Source: Alphaproteobacteria bacterium
GTDB taxonomy: Bacteria > Pseudomonadota > Alphaproteobacteria > Micropepsales > Micropepsaceae
Length of the DNA stretch: 64,000 nucleotides
Direction of reading: 5' to 3'
Assembly: GCA_016783965.1 (NCBI GenBank)
Contig: JADHVO010000009.1
Coordinates: forward strand, 120,042 to 184,041
Part shown: positions 33,590 through 41,922 of the stretch, one piece after another
Numbering within the stretch: the stretch's first letter is position 1
Layout of the letters: each line of letters opens with the position of its first letter
The notes under the pieces: generated by a model
Told to the model about the DNA's origin: nothing
The model's database searches: none
Seen by the model: only the letters and a program-made list of their open reading frames with translations
Translations under genes and position numbers: made by a program

Positions 33590-34801
33590 ATGACCCAGAC
33601 AAGCATTCTCGCCGAGCAAGACGCCTTCGGCGCCCCGCCGGTTTCGGCCGGTTATAAAGTCGACATCTCGCGCGGCGAACGGATCGGGCGGGTGTCGTCC
33701 GAATGGTTCTCGCGGCCCGACGACGAGCGCTATCTGTCGCTCAGCGCCCTCTACGCCGCCGTTCGCGCACGCGCCGACCGTGCCACCGCCCGCACCGTCG
33801 AGACCCGGACCCTTCGCGTCGAGGCGAGTCGTGATAACGCCGAACGCCTGGCCCTGATCGTGCCCGGTCGCGAGGAGCCCATCGCTCCAACGCACTGGTC
33901 ATTCGGCCAGATGTGCAGCCTGGTCGGCGCGCCCGCCGGCTATATGCGGCAGCTCCCCGCGCCGCTTGCCGGCATCAACATGCAGCACGGGCTGCTTTCG
34001 CATCGGGCCGAGCTGGTGAAGACGCTGGAGGCGGACGACGGGCGGATCGAACTGCGCGCCGTCACCGGCCCCGACTATGGCCGCATCTGGGACCATGAGC
34101 TAGTCGCTGCGGTTGTGAAGATCGCCGGCGAAGGCACGGGTGATACGCGCTGGAAGGTGCCGGGCCTGCTCGATTGGTCGACCATGACCCACAACCCGTT
34201 CGTCGAGGTGACCAAGGATACGACCACCCTCTATGCCTCCGATCGCGATGTCTTCCTCTTTCTGGTCGACGACGCCCACCCGATCGAAGCCGGCCGCCTC
34301 CCCAACGGCGATCCCGACCTCTACTTCCGGGGCTTCTATTGCTGGAACAGCGAGGTGGGTTCCAAGACGCTCGGCATGGCGTCTTTCTATCTCCGCGCCG
34401 TCTGCATGAATCGCAATATCTGGGGCGCCGAGGGCTTCGAGGAGATCTCGATCCGTCACAGCAAGTTTGCCAGCCATCGCTTTGCGCATCAGGCGGCGCC
34501 GGCGCTGGAACGCTTCGCCACATCGTCACCGGCGCCGTTTCTGGCGGGGATCAGGGCGGCTCGCGAGCAGATTGTCGCCCGCAAGGACGAGGATCGCGAG
34601 AGCTTCTTGCGCAAGCGCGGCTTCTCGCGTCCCGAGACGGAGAAGATCATCGCCACCGTGCTGGAGGAGGAAGGGCGACCGCCGGAGTCGATCTTCGATT
34701 TCGTCCAGGGAATCACGGCGCTCGCCCGCGCCAAGCCGCATCAGGATGCTCGGCTGGAGCTGGAGGGCAAGGCCGCGAAACTCCTTTCCAGCGTCCGGTA
34801 A
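33590..34801 (+). CDS. DUF932 domain protein of the ICE leading region
   Basis: The 403-residue protein carries the DUF932 domain: HWSFGQMCSLVGAPAGYMRQLPAPLAGINMQHGL, then AVTGPDYGRIWDHELVAAV and DVFLFLVDDAHPIEAG...YFRGFYCWNSEVGSKTLGMASFYLRAVCMNRNIWG. DUF932 proteins are common at the start of plasmid and ICE maintenance regions; the molecular function is unknown. The ATG at 33590 follows TGGAGATTTTGCC. It is the first plus-strand gene of the backbone and shares a leader element with the next gene. Confidence 0.88.
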   Translation: MTQTSILAEQDAFGAPPVSAGYKVDISRGERIGRVSSEWFSRPDDERYLSLSALYAAVRARADRATARTVETRTLRVEASRDNAERLALIVPGREEPIAPTHWSFGQMCSLVGAPAGYMRQLPAPLAGINMQHGLLSHRAELVKTLEADDGRIELRAVTGPDYGRIWDHELVAAVVKIAGEGTGDTRWKVPGLLDWSTMTHNPFVEVTKDTTTLYASDRDVFLFLVDDAHPIEAGRLPNGDPDLYFRGFYCWNSEVGSKTLGMASFYLRAVCMNRNIWGAEGFEEISIRHSKFASHRFAHQAAPALERFATSSPAPFLAGIRAAREQIVARKDEDRESFLRKRGFSRPETEKIIATVLEEEGRPPESIFDFVQGITALARAKPHQDARLELEGKAAKLLSSVR

Positions 34802-34895
34802 TACCGGGGGAGATGTGGAGCCGGATCCACGGCTCCACGCCTTTACGCTTCTGCGCGGCCCCAGCCTCCTAGAGGAAGAGGGCTGCGCCTGCTTC

Positions 34896-34931
34896 GTGAC
34901 GGGTTGGAGGCCGAGAGAGAGGCTTTCGGCC
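34896..34931 (+). repeat. Conserved leader element, copy 2 (upstream of the ParB-like gene)
   Basis: GTGACGGGTTGGAGGCCGAG followed by AGAGAGGCTTTCGGCCG repeats the element at 33532-33570. GGCCGA and TCGGCC form a perfect 6-bp stem. The start codon of the ParB-like gene is about 20 bp downstream, the same spacing as in copy 1. Confidence 0.6.
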
Positions 34932-34952
34932 GCCCGTCGCGGAGTACATCCG

Positions 34953-37085
34953 ATGGCTACTGCTGTTAAGAAGATCATCCTGTCCTCGTCGCGGGACATC
35001 CCGTTCAATAAGCTGGTGCTGAGCCAGTCCAACGTCCGACGGATCAAGGCCGGCGTCTCGATCGAAGAGCTGGCCGAGGACATCGCGCGACGCACGCTCT
35101 TGCAGAGCATCACCGTGCGGCCGGTCTGCGACGCCGACGGTGTCGAGACCGGCATGTTCGAGGTGCCGGCCGGCGGCCGCCGCTTCCGCGCGCTCGAACT
35201 TCTGGTCAAGCAAAAGCGCTTGGCCAAGACCGCGCCCGTGCCCTGCGTCGTGCGCGAGGACGGCATTCCCGAGGAAGACAGCCTCGCCGAGAACGTCCAG
35301 CGCGCGCCGCTGCATCCGCTCGACCAGTTCCGGGCGTTCCTGGCGCTGCGCGAGAAGGGCCAGTCCGAGGAGGACATCGCCGCGGCGTTCTTCGTCGCCG
35401 TGCCGATCGTCAAGCAGCGCCTGCGCCTTGCCTCAGTCTCGCCTAAGCTGCTCGACGTTTATGCCGACGACGGCATGACCCTCGACCAGCTGATGGCGTT
35501 CACCGTCAACGGCGACCACGAGCGTCAGGAGCAGGTGTTCGAGCGCCTGAGCCAGTCCTACTCCAAGGAGCCGCATGTCATCCGCCGGATGCTCACCGAG
35601 GGCGCCGTGCGGGCATCGGACAAGCGCGCGCAGTTCGTCGGGCTCGACGCCTACATCGAGGCCGGCGGCGTGATCCTGCGCGATCTCTTCCAGGGCGACG
35701 ACGGCGGCTGGCTGCAGGATGCCGGTCTCCTCGACATGCTGGTGGTCGAGAAGCTGCGCGAGCAGTCCGAGGCGATCCGCGCCGAGGGCTGGAAGTGGAT
35801 CGATGTCGCGCCCGAGTTCGCCTATGGCCACACCTACGGCCTGCGGCAGCTGCGCGGCGAGCAGCGTCCGCTCACCGGCGAGGAGCAGGCGGCGCGCGAT
35901 GCGCTGCAGGCCGAGATGGACGGTCTGGAGGAGACCTACGCCGAGGCCGACGAGCTGCCAGAGGAAGTCGATCAGCGGCTCGGCGAGATCGAGACGGCGC
36001 TCGACCAGCTCGACGATCGCCCGCAGGTCTTCGACCCCGAGGAGATCGCGCGCGCTGGCGCCTTCGTCAGCATCGACGGCTCGGGCGGCTTGCGGGTCGA
36101 ACGCGGCTATGTCCGTCCCGAGGACGAGCGTCCGGTCGACCCGGAGCCCGATGTCGAGACCGATCCAGCAGACGAGCCGACGATCGCGGCGCGAGCCGAC
36201 TATGACGGCACGAGCGTGATCGCCGGTGCGGAGTCTCCTGCGGATGAGCCCGAGGAAGACGACGGCATCAGGCCGATCCCCGACCGGCTGATGACCGAGC
36301 TGACCGCTCATCGGACCCTCGCCCTTCGCCATGCGCTGGGCGAGAATCCCGACATCGCGTTCGTCGCCGCGCTTCACGCCCTCTGCCTCAAGGTGTTCTA
36401 CCGCTACGGGCAGGACACCTGTTTGGAGCTCGACCTGAAGAGCGCCGGTTTCAGCGCTCAGGCGCCGGGCCTCGCGGACAGCACGCTCGCTGTCGCTTTC
36501 GACGCCCGGCATCAGGCCTGGCTCGCCGCGCTGCCCAAGGAGCCGGCCGAGCTCTGGGACGCGCTGATCGCGTTCGACAGCGACAGCCGCCAGGCGCTCT
36601 TCGCGCACTGCGTCTCGCTGTCGGTCAACGCGATCTACGAGGCCTACAATCGCAAGCCCCGCGCGCTGGCCCATGCCGACCGCATCGCCCAGGCCGTCGA
36701 TCTCGACATGGTCGCGGCCGGCTGGACGCCGACGATCGGCAACTATCTCGGCCGGGTGACCAAGGCCCGCATCCTCGCAGCAGTACGGGAGGCGAAAGGT
36801 GCGCGGGCGGGCGACCGCATCGAGCACCTGAAGAAGGCCGAGATGGCGGAGCAAGCGGAAACGCTGCTCGCCGGGTCGGGATGGCTTCCGGAGCCGTTGC
36901 GCACCCCCGACCGCGGTGTGCCGAACGCCGCTGAGGCCGGCGCCATCGACGCTGCGCAAGCAGGCGCCGATGCGGCGGGCGAAGAAACGGCGGCCGACGG
37001 CGGCGAAACGGCCGTGGTGGAAGATGAGGAAGTGGCCGAGGATGACTCGGTCGCGCTCGAAGCCCACGCGACCGCGGCCGAATAA
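34953..37085 (+). CDS. Large ParB/RepB-like protein of the ICE leading region
   Basis: The 710-residue protein has a ParB N-terminal domain (SRDIPFNKLVLSQSNVRR...MFEVPAGGRRFRALELLVKQ, with GGRRFRA as the CTP-contact motif, then DSLAENVQRAPLHPLDQFRAF) and a helix-turn-helix segment (SEEDIAAAFFVAVPIVKQRLRLASVSPKLL). A long acidic middle and C-terminal region follows. The ATG at 34953 has GGAG eight bases upstream. ParB-like proteins this long are typical of plasmid and ICE leading regions and differ from partition ParB. An intrinsic terminator follows. Confidence 0.88.
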   Translation: MATAVKKIILSSSRDIPFNKLVLSQSNVRRIKAGVSIEELAEDIARRTLLQSITVRPVCDADGVETGMFEVPAGGRRFRALELLVKQKRLAKTAPVPCVVREDGIPEEDSLAENVQRAPLHPLDQFRAFLALREKGQSEEDIAAAFFVAVPIVKQRLRLASVSPKLLDVYADDGMTLDQLMAFTVNGDHERQEQVFERLSQSYSKEPHVIRRMLTEGAVRASDKRAQFVGLDAYIEAGGVILRDLFQGDDGGWLQDAGLLDMLVVEKLREQSEAIRAEGWKWIDVAPEFAYGHTYGLRQLRGEQRPLTGEEQAARDALQAEMDGLEETYAEADELPEEVDQRLGEIETALDQLDDRPQVFDPEEIARAGAFVSIDGSGGLRVERGYVRPEDERPVDPEPDVETDPADEPTIAARADYDGTSVIAGAESPADEPEEDDGIRPIPDRLMTELTAHRTLALRHALGENPDIAFVAALHALCLKVFYRYGQDTCLELDLKSAGFSAQAPGLADSTLAVAFDARHQAWLAALPKEPAELWDALIAFDSDSRQALFAHCVSLSVNAIYEAYNRKPRALAHADRIAQAVDLDMVAAGWTPTIGNYLGRVTKARILAAVREAKGARAGDRIEHLKKAEMAEQAETLLAGSGWLPEPLRTPDRGVPNAAEAGAIDAAQAGADAAGEETAADGGETAVVEDEEVAEDDSVALEAHATAAE

Positions 37086-37109
37086 CGAAGAAGCCAACGG
37101 CACTGCCAG

Positions 37110-37138
37110 GGGCCCGCCAGCGATGGCGGGCCCTTTTT
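37110..37138 (+). terminator. Intrinsic terminator after the ParB-like gene
   Basis: GGGCCCGCCA (37110-37119), loop GCGA and TGGCGGGCCC (37124-37133) form a perfect 10-bp stem followed by five T residues. It separates the ParB-like gene from the Toprim gene. Confidence 0.85.
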
Positions 37139-37154
37139 CGTCTTGGAGAACACG

Positions 37155-38198
37155 ATGTCGGACAATGCATCCGATCTTGCGCGCCGATTGGCCGGACAGG
37201 CTGAGGCGATCTGCCGTCATTATCTTTCCAACGGCCGCCGTGAAGGACGCTACTGGCTGGTCGGCGATGCCCGCAACACGCCGGGACGGTCCATGTTCGT
37301 CCGCCTGAAGGGCGCCGAATCCGGCAAGGGCGCCGCGGGCAAATGGACCGACGCCGCGACTGGCGAACACGGCGATCTGCTCGACGTCATTCGCGAGAGC
37401 CGCGGCCTTGTCAACTTCAAGGACGTCGCCGACGAGGCCCGGACCTTCCTCAGTCTCCCGCATCCCGAGCCTGAGCGGCAATCAAGTCCGCGGCACGCGC
37501 CAGCCCCGACCGGCTCGCCGGAGGCCGCATGCCGGCTCTTCACCATGTCGGAACCGATACCGGGCACGGTCGTGGAAACGTACTTACGCCAACGCGGCAT
37601 CGCGGCTTTGCACGAAACCGGATCGCTGCGCTTTCACCCGCGATGCTACTACCGGCGGGATGAGCATAGCCCGACCGAGAGCTGGCCGGCGATGATCGCA
37701 TCCGTCACCGATCTTGGCGGCCGGATCACCGGCGCGCATCGCACATGGCTCGCACCCGACGGCAGCGGCAAGGCGCCGGTCGACACGCCAAGGCGGGCGA
37801 TGGGCGACCTCCTCGGCCACGCGGTCCGGTTCGGTGTGGCGCATGACATAATGGCGGCCGGCGAAGGCATCGAAACCATTCTGTCGCTGCGATTGGCGGC
37901 GCCCCGCATGCCGATGGTCGCCGCTCTATCAGCCGCGCACCTCGCAGTCATCCTGTTCCCGGCGACGCTCCGCCGACTCTATATCGTGCGTGACGACGAT
38001 CCGGCCGGCGATGGTGCGCGCGACAGCCTGATCGAACGGGCGAACGCCGTCGGGATCGAGGCGATTGTCCTGTCGCCGACGCTCGGGGATTTCAACGAGG
38101 ATCTCAGGCTGATTGGCATCGTTGCGCTCCGGTCCAACGTCCGTGTCCAGCTCGCCCCGGAAGATGTCGCACGCTTCATGGCGGCAGAAGCGATGTAG
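37155..38198 (+). CDS. Toprim-domain primase-like protein (DUF7146 type)
   Basis: The N-terminal half (MSDNASDLARRLAGQAEAICRHYLSNGRREGRYWLVGDA...GKWTDAATGEHGDLLDVI) is a CHC2-less primase-like domain. The C-terminal half is a Toprim fold with AAGEGIETILSLRLA (the glutamate) and LYIVRDDDPAGDGARDSL (the DxD). Such proteins are ICE and plasmid primases or primase-like accessory factors that may prime the incoming strand. The ATG at 37155 is preferred over 37143. It follows an intrinsic terminator, so it has its own promoter. Confidence 0.85.
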   Translation: MSDNASDLARRLAGQAEAICRHYLSNGRREGRYWLVGDARNTPGRSMFVRLKGAESGKGAAGKWTDAATGEHGDLLDVIRESRGLVNFKDVADEARTFLSLPHPEPERQSSPRHAPAPTGSPEAACRLFTMSEPIPGTVVETYLRQRGIAALHETGSLRFHPRCYYRRDEHSPTESWPAMIASVTDLGGRITGAHRTWLAPDGSGKAPVDTPRRAMGDLLGHAVRFGVAHDIMAAGEGIETILSLRLAAPRMPMVAALSAAHLAVILFPATLRRLYIVRDDDPAGDGARDSLIERANAVGIEAIVLSPTLGDFNEDLRLIGIVALRSNVRVQLAPEDVARFMAAEAM

Positions 38199-38512
38199 TC
38201 GGGGACGGGAGGGATAGCGGCAGCGCTGTCAGCGCGACCGCTCTGGCTGCTTCCCATCTCGCCGGAGAGACCGCGACCCGGCCTTCAAGAGGGCGATCGG
38301 CCGTCAAACGGTCCGGCGCCGCAATGGCTGCGCCCGGTTCTTTTCCGCCGGCCCTCCGGGCCTTTGCATCGCGAAGCAAAACAACCGGCTTCGCCATCCT
38401 CCGCTGACGCTTCGGCCCTGCGCTTCGCTCCGGGTGCTGGTCCGGCCCGCCCGACGGCTTTCGTCGCCAGAAGGCCGCGAAGGTCGCGGTCAGACCGACG
38501 AAGGAGCATCCC
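38199..38512 (+). promoter_or_regulatory. GC-rich leader before the DUF2493 gene
   Basis: No convincing gene is visible in 314 bp. The segment contains many short dyads (for example CCGGCCCTCCGGGCC near 38350) and a stretch at about 38370-38414 (with GCCATCCTCCGCTG) that resembles part of the leader at 40473-40511. It probably serves as a structured leader or promoter. Confidence 0.4.
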
Positions 38513-39439
38513 ATGACGAGCGATCGCGACGACTTCGAGCCCCATCACGCTTCATCGCCTACCGACCACGTTCTCACCGAACTCCAGCTTTACGGCTTCC
38601 GTCCCTTTCAGGACGAGCTCGACCCGAGGCCGCTTCCCGAGGGGAACGCCGTTGCCGGCGCCATCGCCGACATCTTCGATGCGCTGATTGTCGCCTTGCA
38701 GGACACCCGCCTCGAGCCCGACCTCGACGATCTGCTCTGGTCGACCGTCAATCTCTTCCATCGCGCCACCGGCCGGATCGAACGCGAACTCGACGACAAC
38801 GAGCAGGCGCAGCGGCGGAGCCAGCGGGAACAGGACTGCTCCGAGGTGAAGTCCGTCGAGCTGGAGCGGCTTACCGCTGAGGGCCAGACGCTGATCGAAC
38901 GCCGTGACGCCTTCGAATTGATGCGCGACCAGGCCGCCGAGCACTTCGAGCGCCATGCCGGATCATCCTGGCGGCCGCACAGCGGATCGATGGTCAACCA
39001 CCGCACCATGACCTCGGCCATGATCGACAGCCGTGATTTTCTCGCCGCCAAGCGCCGCGCAGAAACCGAAGTGATGCTGCCGGCCGGTCCGAAGATCGCC
39101 TTCACCGGCGGTCTTGACTTCAACGACCACCGGCTGATCTGGGCCAAGCTCGATCAGGTGCACGCCAAGCATCCGGACATGGTGCTGCTGCATGGCGGAT
39201 CGCCCAAGGGCGCCGAGCGCATCGCCGCCCGCTGGGCCGACCATCGCAAGGTTCCGCAGGTCGCCTTCAAACCCGACTGGACGAAACACGCCAAGGCCGC
39301 ACCGTTCAAGCGCAACGATCAGATACTCGAAGTCCTGCCCATTGGCGCCATGGTATTTCCGGGAACCGGCATCCAGGGCAACCTTGCGGACAAGGCTCGT
39401 AAGCTCGGCATCCCAGTTTGGAAGTTCGGCGGCGCGTGA
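38513..39439 (+). CDS. DUF2493 (SLOG-like) protein
   Basis: The 308-residue protein has a helical N-terminal half, and the C-terminal part carries the DUF2493/YspA domain: KIAFTGGLDFNDHRLIWAKLDQVHAKHPDMVLLHGGSPKGAERIAARWADHRKV...KRNDQILEVLPIGAMVFPGTG. The GG..P.GAE core is a nucleotide-binding SLOG-type motif, suggesting sensing or processing of a nucleotide signal. It is a usual component of this ICE family's leading region. Function unproven. The start follows GAAGGAGCATCCC. Confidence 0.85.
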   Translation: MTSDRDDFEPHHASSPTDHVLTELQLYGFRPFQDELDPRPLPEGNAVAGAIADIFDALIVALQDTRLEPDLDDLLWSTVNLFHRATGRIERELDDNEQAQRRSQREQDCSEVKSVELERLTAEGQTLIERRDAFELMRDQAAEHFERHAGSSWRPHSGSMVNHRTMTSAMIDSRDFLAAKRRAETEVMLPAGPKIAFTGGLDFNDHRLIWAKLDQVHAKHPDMVLLHGGSPKGAERIAARWADHRKVPQVAFKPDWTKHAKAAPFKRNDQILEVLPIGAMVFPGTGIQGNLADKARKLGIPVWKFGGA

Positions 39440-39585
39440 GCGCCTTCCAACGCAACCTGCTCGCGGGAGCGGAAGTCCAGCCGGATTTCCACTCCCGTTT
39501 TCGCTCAATTTCAGCTATGCTCAGGTCGCGCCATGGTGGTGGTGGAAGGCGACCGTCAGACCTTTTCTCACGGGAGACCATCGCC

Positions 39586-40026
39586 ATGATCTTCATTGGC
39601 ATCCTCGCCAGCATCGCAGCCATCGGCACGCTCTGCTGGCTCTTGTTCACACTCGCCGTATTTGCGCTCCCGGTCTTTGCCGGCGCCACCGCTGGCGCTT
39701 GGGCTTATCAGACCGGCGCAGGCTGGACTGGCGGGATCATCGTCGGCTTTGTCGCCGCCGCGCTGACGCTCGGCATCGGTCAGTTCATACTCGTCTTCGC
39801 GCGGCCGCTCTGGCTGCGCCTCGCGGTCGCGATGGTCTTTGTCGCGCCCGCCGCTCTCGCCGGCTATCACGCCACCCATGGTATCGTGAAGCACACGATG
39901 CCTTCCGACACGTGGCAGATCGTCTTTTCCGTCATCGGCGCAATTGCGGTCGGCATCACGGCGTTCGTCCGGGTGACGGCTATGGCAGCGCCCGAACCGT
40001 CCGGGCGGGGCTTAGCGCGCGCCTGA
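39586..40026 (+). CDS. Small integral membrane protein of the ICE
   Basis: The 146-residue product is almost entirely hydrophobic, with about four predicted membrane segments: MIFIGILASIAAIGTLCWLL, VFAGATAGAWAYQTGAGWTG flanks, IIVGFVAAALTLGIGQFILVF and LRLAVAMVFVAPAALAGYHA, then a last one near IVFSVIGAIAVGITAFV. The ATG at 39586 is preceded by CGGGAGA. I do not recognise the family. Its place in the leading region suggests a role in the recipient envelope or in exclusion; this is conjecture. Confidence 0.65.
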   Translation: MIFIGILASIAAIGTLCWLLFTLAVFALPVFAGATAGAWAYQTGAGWTGGIIVGFVAAALTLGIGQFILVFARPLWLRLAVAMVFVAPAALAGYHATHGIVKHTMPSDTWQIVFSVIGAIAVGITAFVRVTAMAAPEPSGRGLARA

Positions 40027-40613
40027 CGCCATCAGCAGCAAAGGCGGGACCAGCGGCTGACCTCCGCAGCGCCGCTCTCGTCATCGAAACCATTGGATGG
40101 CGGTCAGCGCTGCTTCGACCTTAGCTTCGGCCACCCCGTGTCGCGTCATCGCAGTGTCCTGCTGGAGCAGTGTGACGCCATTGGGTCGCGCGATCAAAAC
40201 ATCGGTGCGCTGGCTTTCTTGCCAGAGCGGTGTCGGCATCGAGATGCGTCAGGCCTGGACGGTCGCGTGGAATCGCCGGCCGCGTTATTGCCGGGATCGC
40301 GACGGCAGCGCGCGCTCGGCCACGTTCTCCTTGATCAATCTCTGTCTAACCGACCGCTCCAAAACGGCCTCTTCAATGGGCTGATCTGGCCGAAGGCCGG
40401 CTGCGCCTCGATCGCCTATACGGCAATGGCGCCGATCGACTTTCTTCCCCTGCCGGCTGCGCCGTCATTCCTCGCGAAACAACAAAGTCGCCTGGCTGCC
40501 ATCCTCCGCTGCGCTGCGGTCGCAAGCGATGCCGCGTCGATCGCCTTCGGCCTGCCGATCGCCATCGAGGCCGCAATGGTGCGGGCTCGGAACAGAGTTC
40601 AAGGAGAACTACC
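40027..40613 (+). promoter_or_regulatory. Long leader before the first DUF736 gene, no convincing gene
   Basis: Overlapping open frames exist, but their composition (Ser/Arg/Pro-rich, many rare residues) looks like shadows. A block at 40473-40511 (containing GCCATCCTCCGCTG) resembles one in the leader at 38370-38414. The end of the segment supplies AAGGAG for the DUF736 start. Confidence 0.4.
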
Positions 40614-40940
40614 ATGGCGACCATCGGCACCTTCAAGAAGACCGGCACCAACGAATACGTCGGCGAAATCGTCACCCTCTCGGTCCAGGCCAGAAACGTC
40701 CGCATCGTCCCGGAGAGCAACCGCTCAACCGAGAACGCTCCCAGCCACCGCGTCTTCGTCGGCCGCGCCGAGATCGGCGCAGCCTGGTCCAAGCGCTCGA
40801 ACGAAGGCCGTGACTATCTGGGCCTCAAGCTCGACGATCCGAGCTTCACCGCCCCGATCTTCGCCAACCTCTTCGACGACGAAGGCGGCGAGGGCTACAG
40901 CCTCATCTGGTCCCGCCCGAGCCGCCGCAACGCGGATTGA
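40614..40940 (+). CDS. DUF736 family protein (first copy)
   Basis: The 108-residue protein starts MATIGTFKKTGTNEYVGEIVTLSVQARNVRIVPE and ends GYSLIWSRPSRRNAD, the compact beta-rich DUF736 fold found in nearly all rhizobial and sphingomonad conjugative elements. A clear AAGGAGAACTACC precedes the ATG. A paralogue lies at 45101-45436. The function is unknown; abundance and small size suggest a DNA- or nucleotide-binding protein. A very strong hairpin follows. Confidence 0.9.
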   Translation: MATIGTFKKTGTNEYVGEIVTLSVQARNVRIVPESNRSTENAPSHRVFVGRAEIGAAWSKRSNEGRDYLGLKLDDPSFTAPIFANLFDDEGGEGYSLIWSRPSRRNAD

Positions 40941-40951
40941 CGCCTGGCTCA

Positions 40952-40988
40952 GGACTTGCCCCGCCCGATCGTCGGGCGGGGCAAGTCC
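40952..40988 (+). terminator. Strong hairpin after the DUF736 gene
   Basis: GGACTTGCCCCGCCCGA, loop TCG, and TCGGGCGGGGCAAGTCC form a perfect 17-bp stem. It lacks a proper T tract (TCCCC... follows), so it may end transcription weakly or protect the mRNA 3' end. It separates the leading region from the excision-control cluster. Confidence 0.7.
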
Positions 40989-41119
40989 CCCTCAGGGTGC
41001 TCGTTGTTTTGCGAATTGCCGGCTTTACGTGGTGGCGGCTCGACCGCTCTGCAGGTTTCCGCCGATCCGGCCGTATAGACCGTGCGCGCAAGTTGGGTCC
41101 GACCGCGACTCACCGAGAC

Positions 41120-41347
41120 TCATGTCTCAGTGTCCTCCACCGCCTCATCGAGAAGGTCGGCAGGTCTCACGCCCAACGCTTCCGACAAATGCCACATCGT
41201 CAACAGCGTGACGTTCTGCTGGCCCCGCTCCATGCCGCTCACATAGGCGCGGTCCACACCCATTTTCACGGCGACCGCCTCCTGGCTCAGACCGGCCGCG
41301 ACGCGATACCTCCTGACGTTGGCTCCAAAAGTTCTGCGAATGTCCAT
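41120..41347 (-). CDS. Small XRE-family repressor (QseC-like)
   Basis: The 75-residue protein is little more than a helix-turn-helix: FGANVRRYRVAAGLSQEAVAVKMGVDRAYVSGMERGQQNVTLLTMWHLSEALGVRPADLL. The ATG at 41347 (MDIRRT) is chosen; a TTG at 41365 would add six residues. It is divergent from a small DUF2285 gene, with an inverted repeat and two TATAAT boxes in between. In ICEMlSymR7A the same layout is qseC/qseM, where QseC controls both genes as a switch. Equivalence is inferred from size, family and order. Confidence 0.85.
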   Translation of the reverse strand: MDIRRTFGANVRRYRVAAGLSQEAVAVKMGVDRAYVSGMERGQQNVTLLTMWHLSEALGVRPADLLDEAVEDTET

Positions 41348-41367
41348 CCGCAGGATAGGAGGCAATC

Positions 41368-41398
41368 GTGCATTATAGCGCTACGTGTTATAATACAC
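41368..41398. promoter_or_regulatory. Operator with back-to-back TATAAT boxes between the XRE and DUF2285 genes
   Basis: GTGCATTATA (41368-41377) and TATAATACAC (41389-41398) form a 10-bp inverted repeat with one mismatch and an 11-bp spacer. Each arm holds a perfect TATAAT, one reading left (41371-41376, minus) and one right (41389-41394, plus), so one protein dimer could control both promoters. The left box is about 25 bp from the XRE start. Confidence 0.7.
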
Positions 41399-41438
41399 GG
41401 CCGCGAAGCCAGCGTGCGATGCCGCCAGTGGGACCGCG

Positions 41439-41457
41439 CGATGCTTGAAAAGCATCG
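41439..41457 (+). promoter_or_regulatory. Dyad upstream of the small DUF2285 gene
   Basis: CGATGCTT, GAA, AAGCATCG form a perfect 8-bp stem with a 3-nt loop, 78 bp before the DUF2285 start. It could be a second operator or a leader hairpin. Confidence 0.5.
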
Positions 41458-41534
41458 GGAAAATTTCAGCTATCGGTCTGGTTTGCATTGGCGATGCGGA
41501 TACGATCAATTAACCAAAGAAGATGGGCGCATCG

Positions 41535-41798
41535 ATGACCGTCATTGCTTTCCAGGACCGCCCGCCCGAAGGCGACCACCTGACGGGCTACGACGAAAGC
41601 CATCTTGCTCTCTATATTCGGCTCCTGGACGCTGCCGCCGAGGGTGCCGACTGGCGTGAGGCGGTGCGGATTCTTTTCGGGCTCGATCCCGATCGCGATC
41701 CCGGCCGCGCCCGGATGGTTCATGACAGCCATCTCGCCCGCGCCCGCTGGATGACCACCACGGGCTATCGCGAGCTCCTCCGCCCCCGCGTGTCATAA
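41535..41798 (+). CDS. Small DUF2285 protein (QseM-like antiactivator)
   Basis: The 87-residue product (MTVIAFQDRPPEGDHLTGYDESHLALYIRLLDAAAEGADWREAVRILFGLDPD...SHLARARWMTTTGYRELL) is a free-standing DUF2285-type helical domain. The ATG at 41535 or 41523 may be used. QseM of ICEMlSymR7A is such a protein: it binds TraR and FseA and keeps the element silent. Here the partner would be the frameshifted DUF6499-DUF2285 protein just downstream, whose C-terminal domain shows the same pattern (G-A-x-x-R-E-x-x-x-x-L-F ... G-Y-x-x-L-L). Confidence 0.8.
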   Translation: MTVIAFQDRPPEGDHLTGYDESHLALYIRLLDAAAEGADWREAVRILFGLDPDRDPGRARMVHDSHLARARWMTTTGYRELLRPRVS

Positions 41799-41922
41799 AA
41801 CAGGACACTCCTCCCGGTTGTGCGAGGCATCACGCCGCGCGGTTTTGGGGGCTTCCGCCGCGCCTTGTCGGCGGCAAGGCTTCGCGTAGGGGGCTACTCA
41901 AAGCGCGGACGAGGAGACGCGT

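Noticed and set aside
35433-37481. 682-residue minus-strand frame
   Set aside because: It is antisense to the ParB-like gene; composition is typical of a GC-rich shadow.
40093-41211. 372-residue plus-strand frame covering the first DUF736 gene
   Set aside because: Its second half is a shifted reading of DUF736, and its first half has Ser/Arg/Pro-rich, non-family sequence. The region is better seen as a leader.
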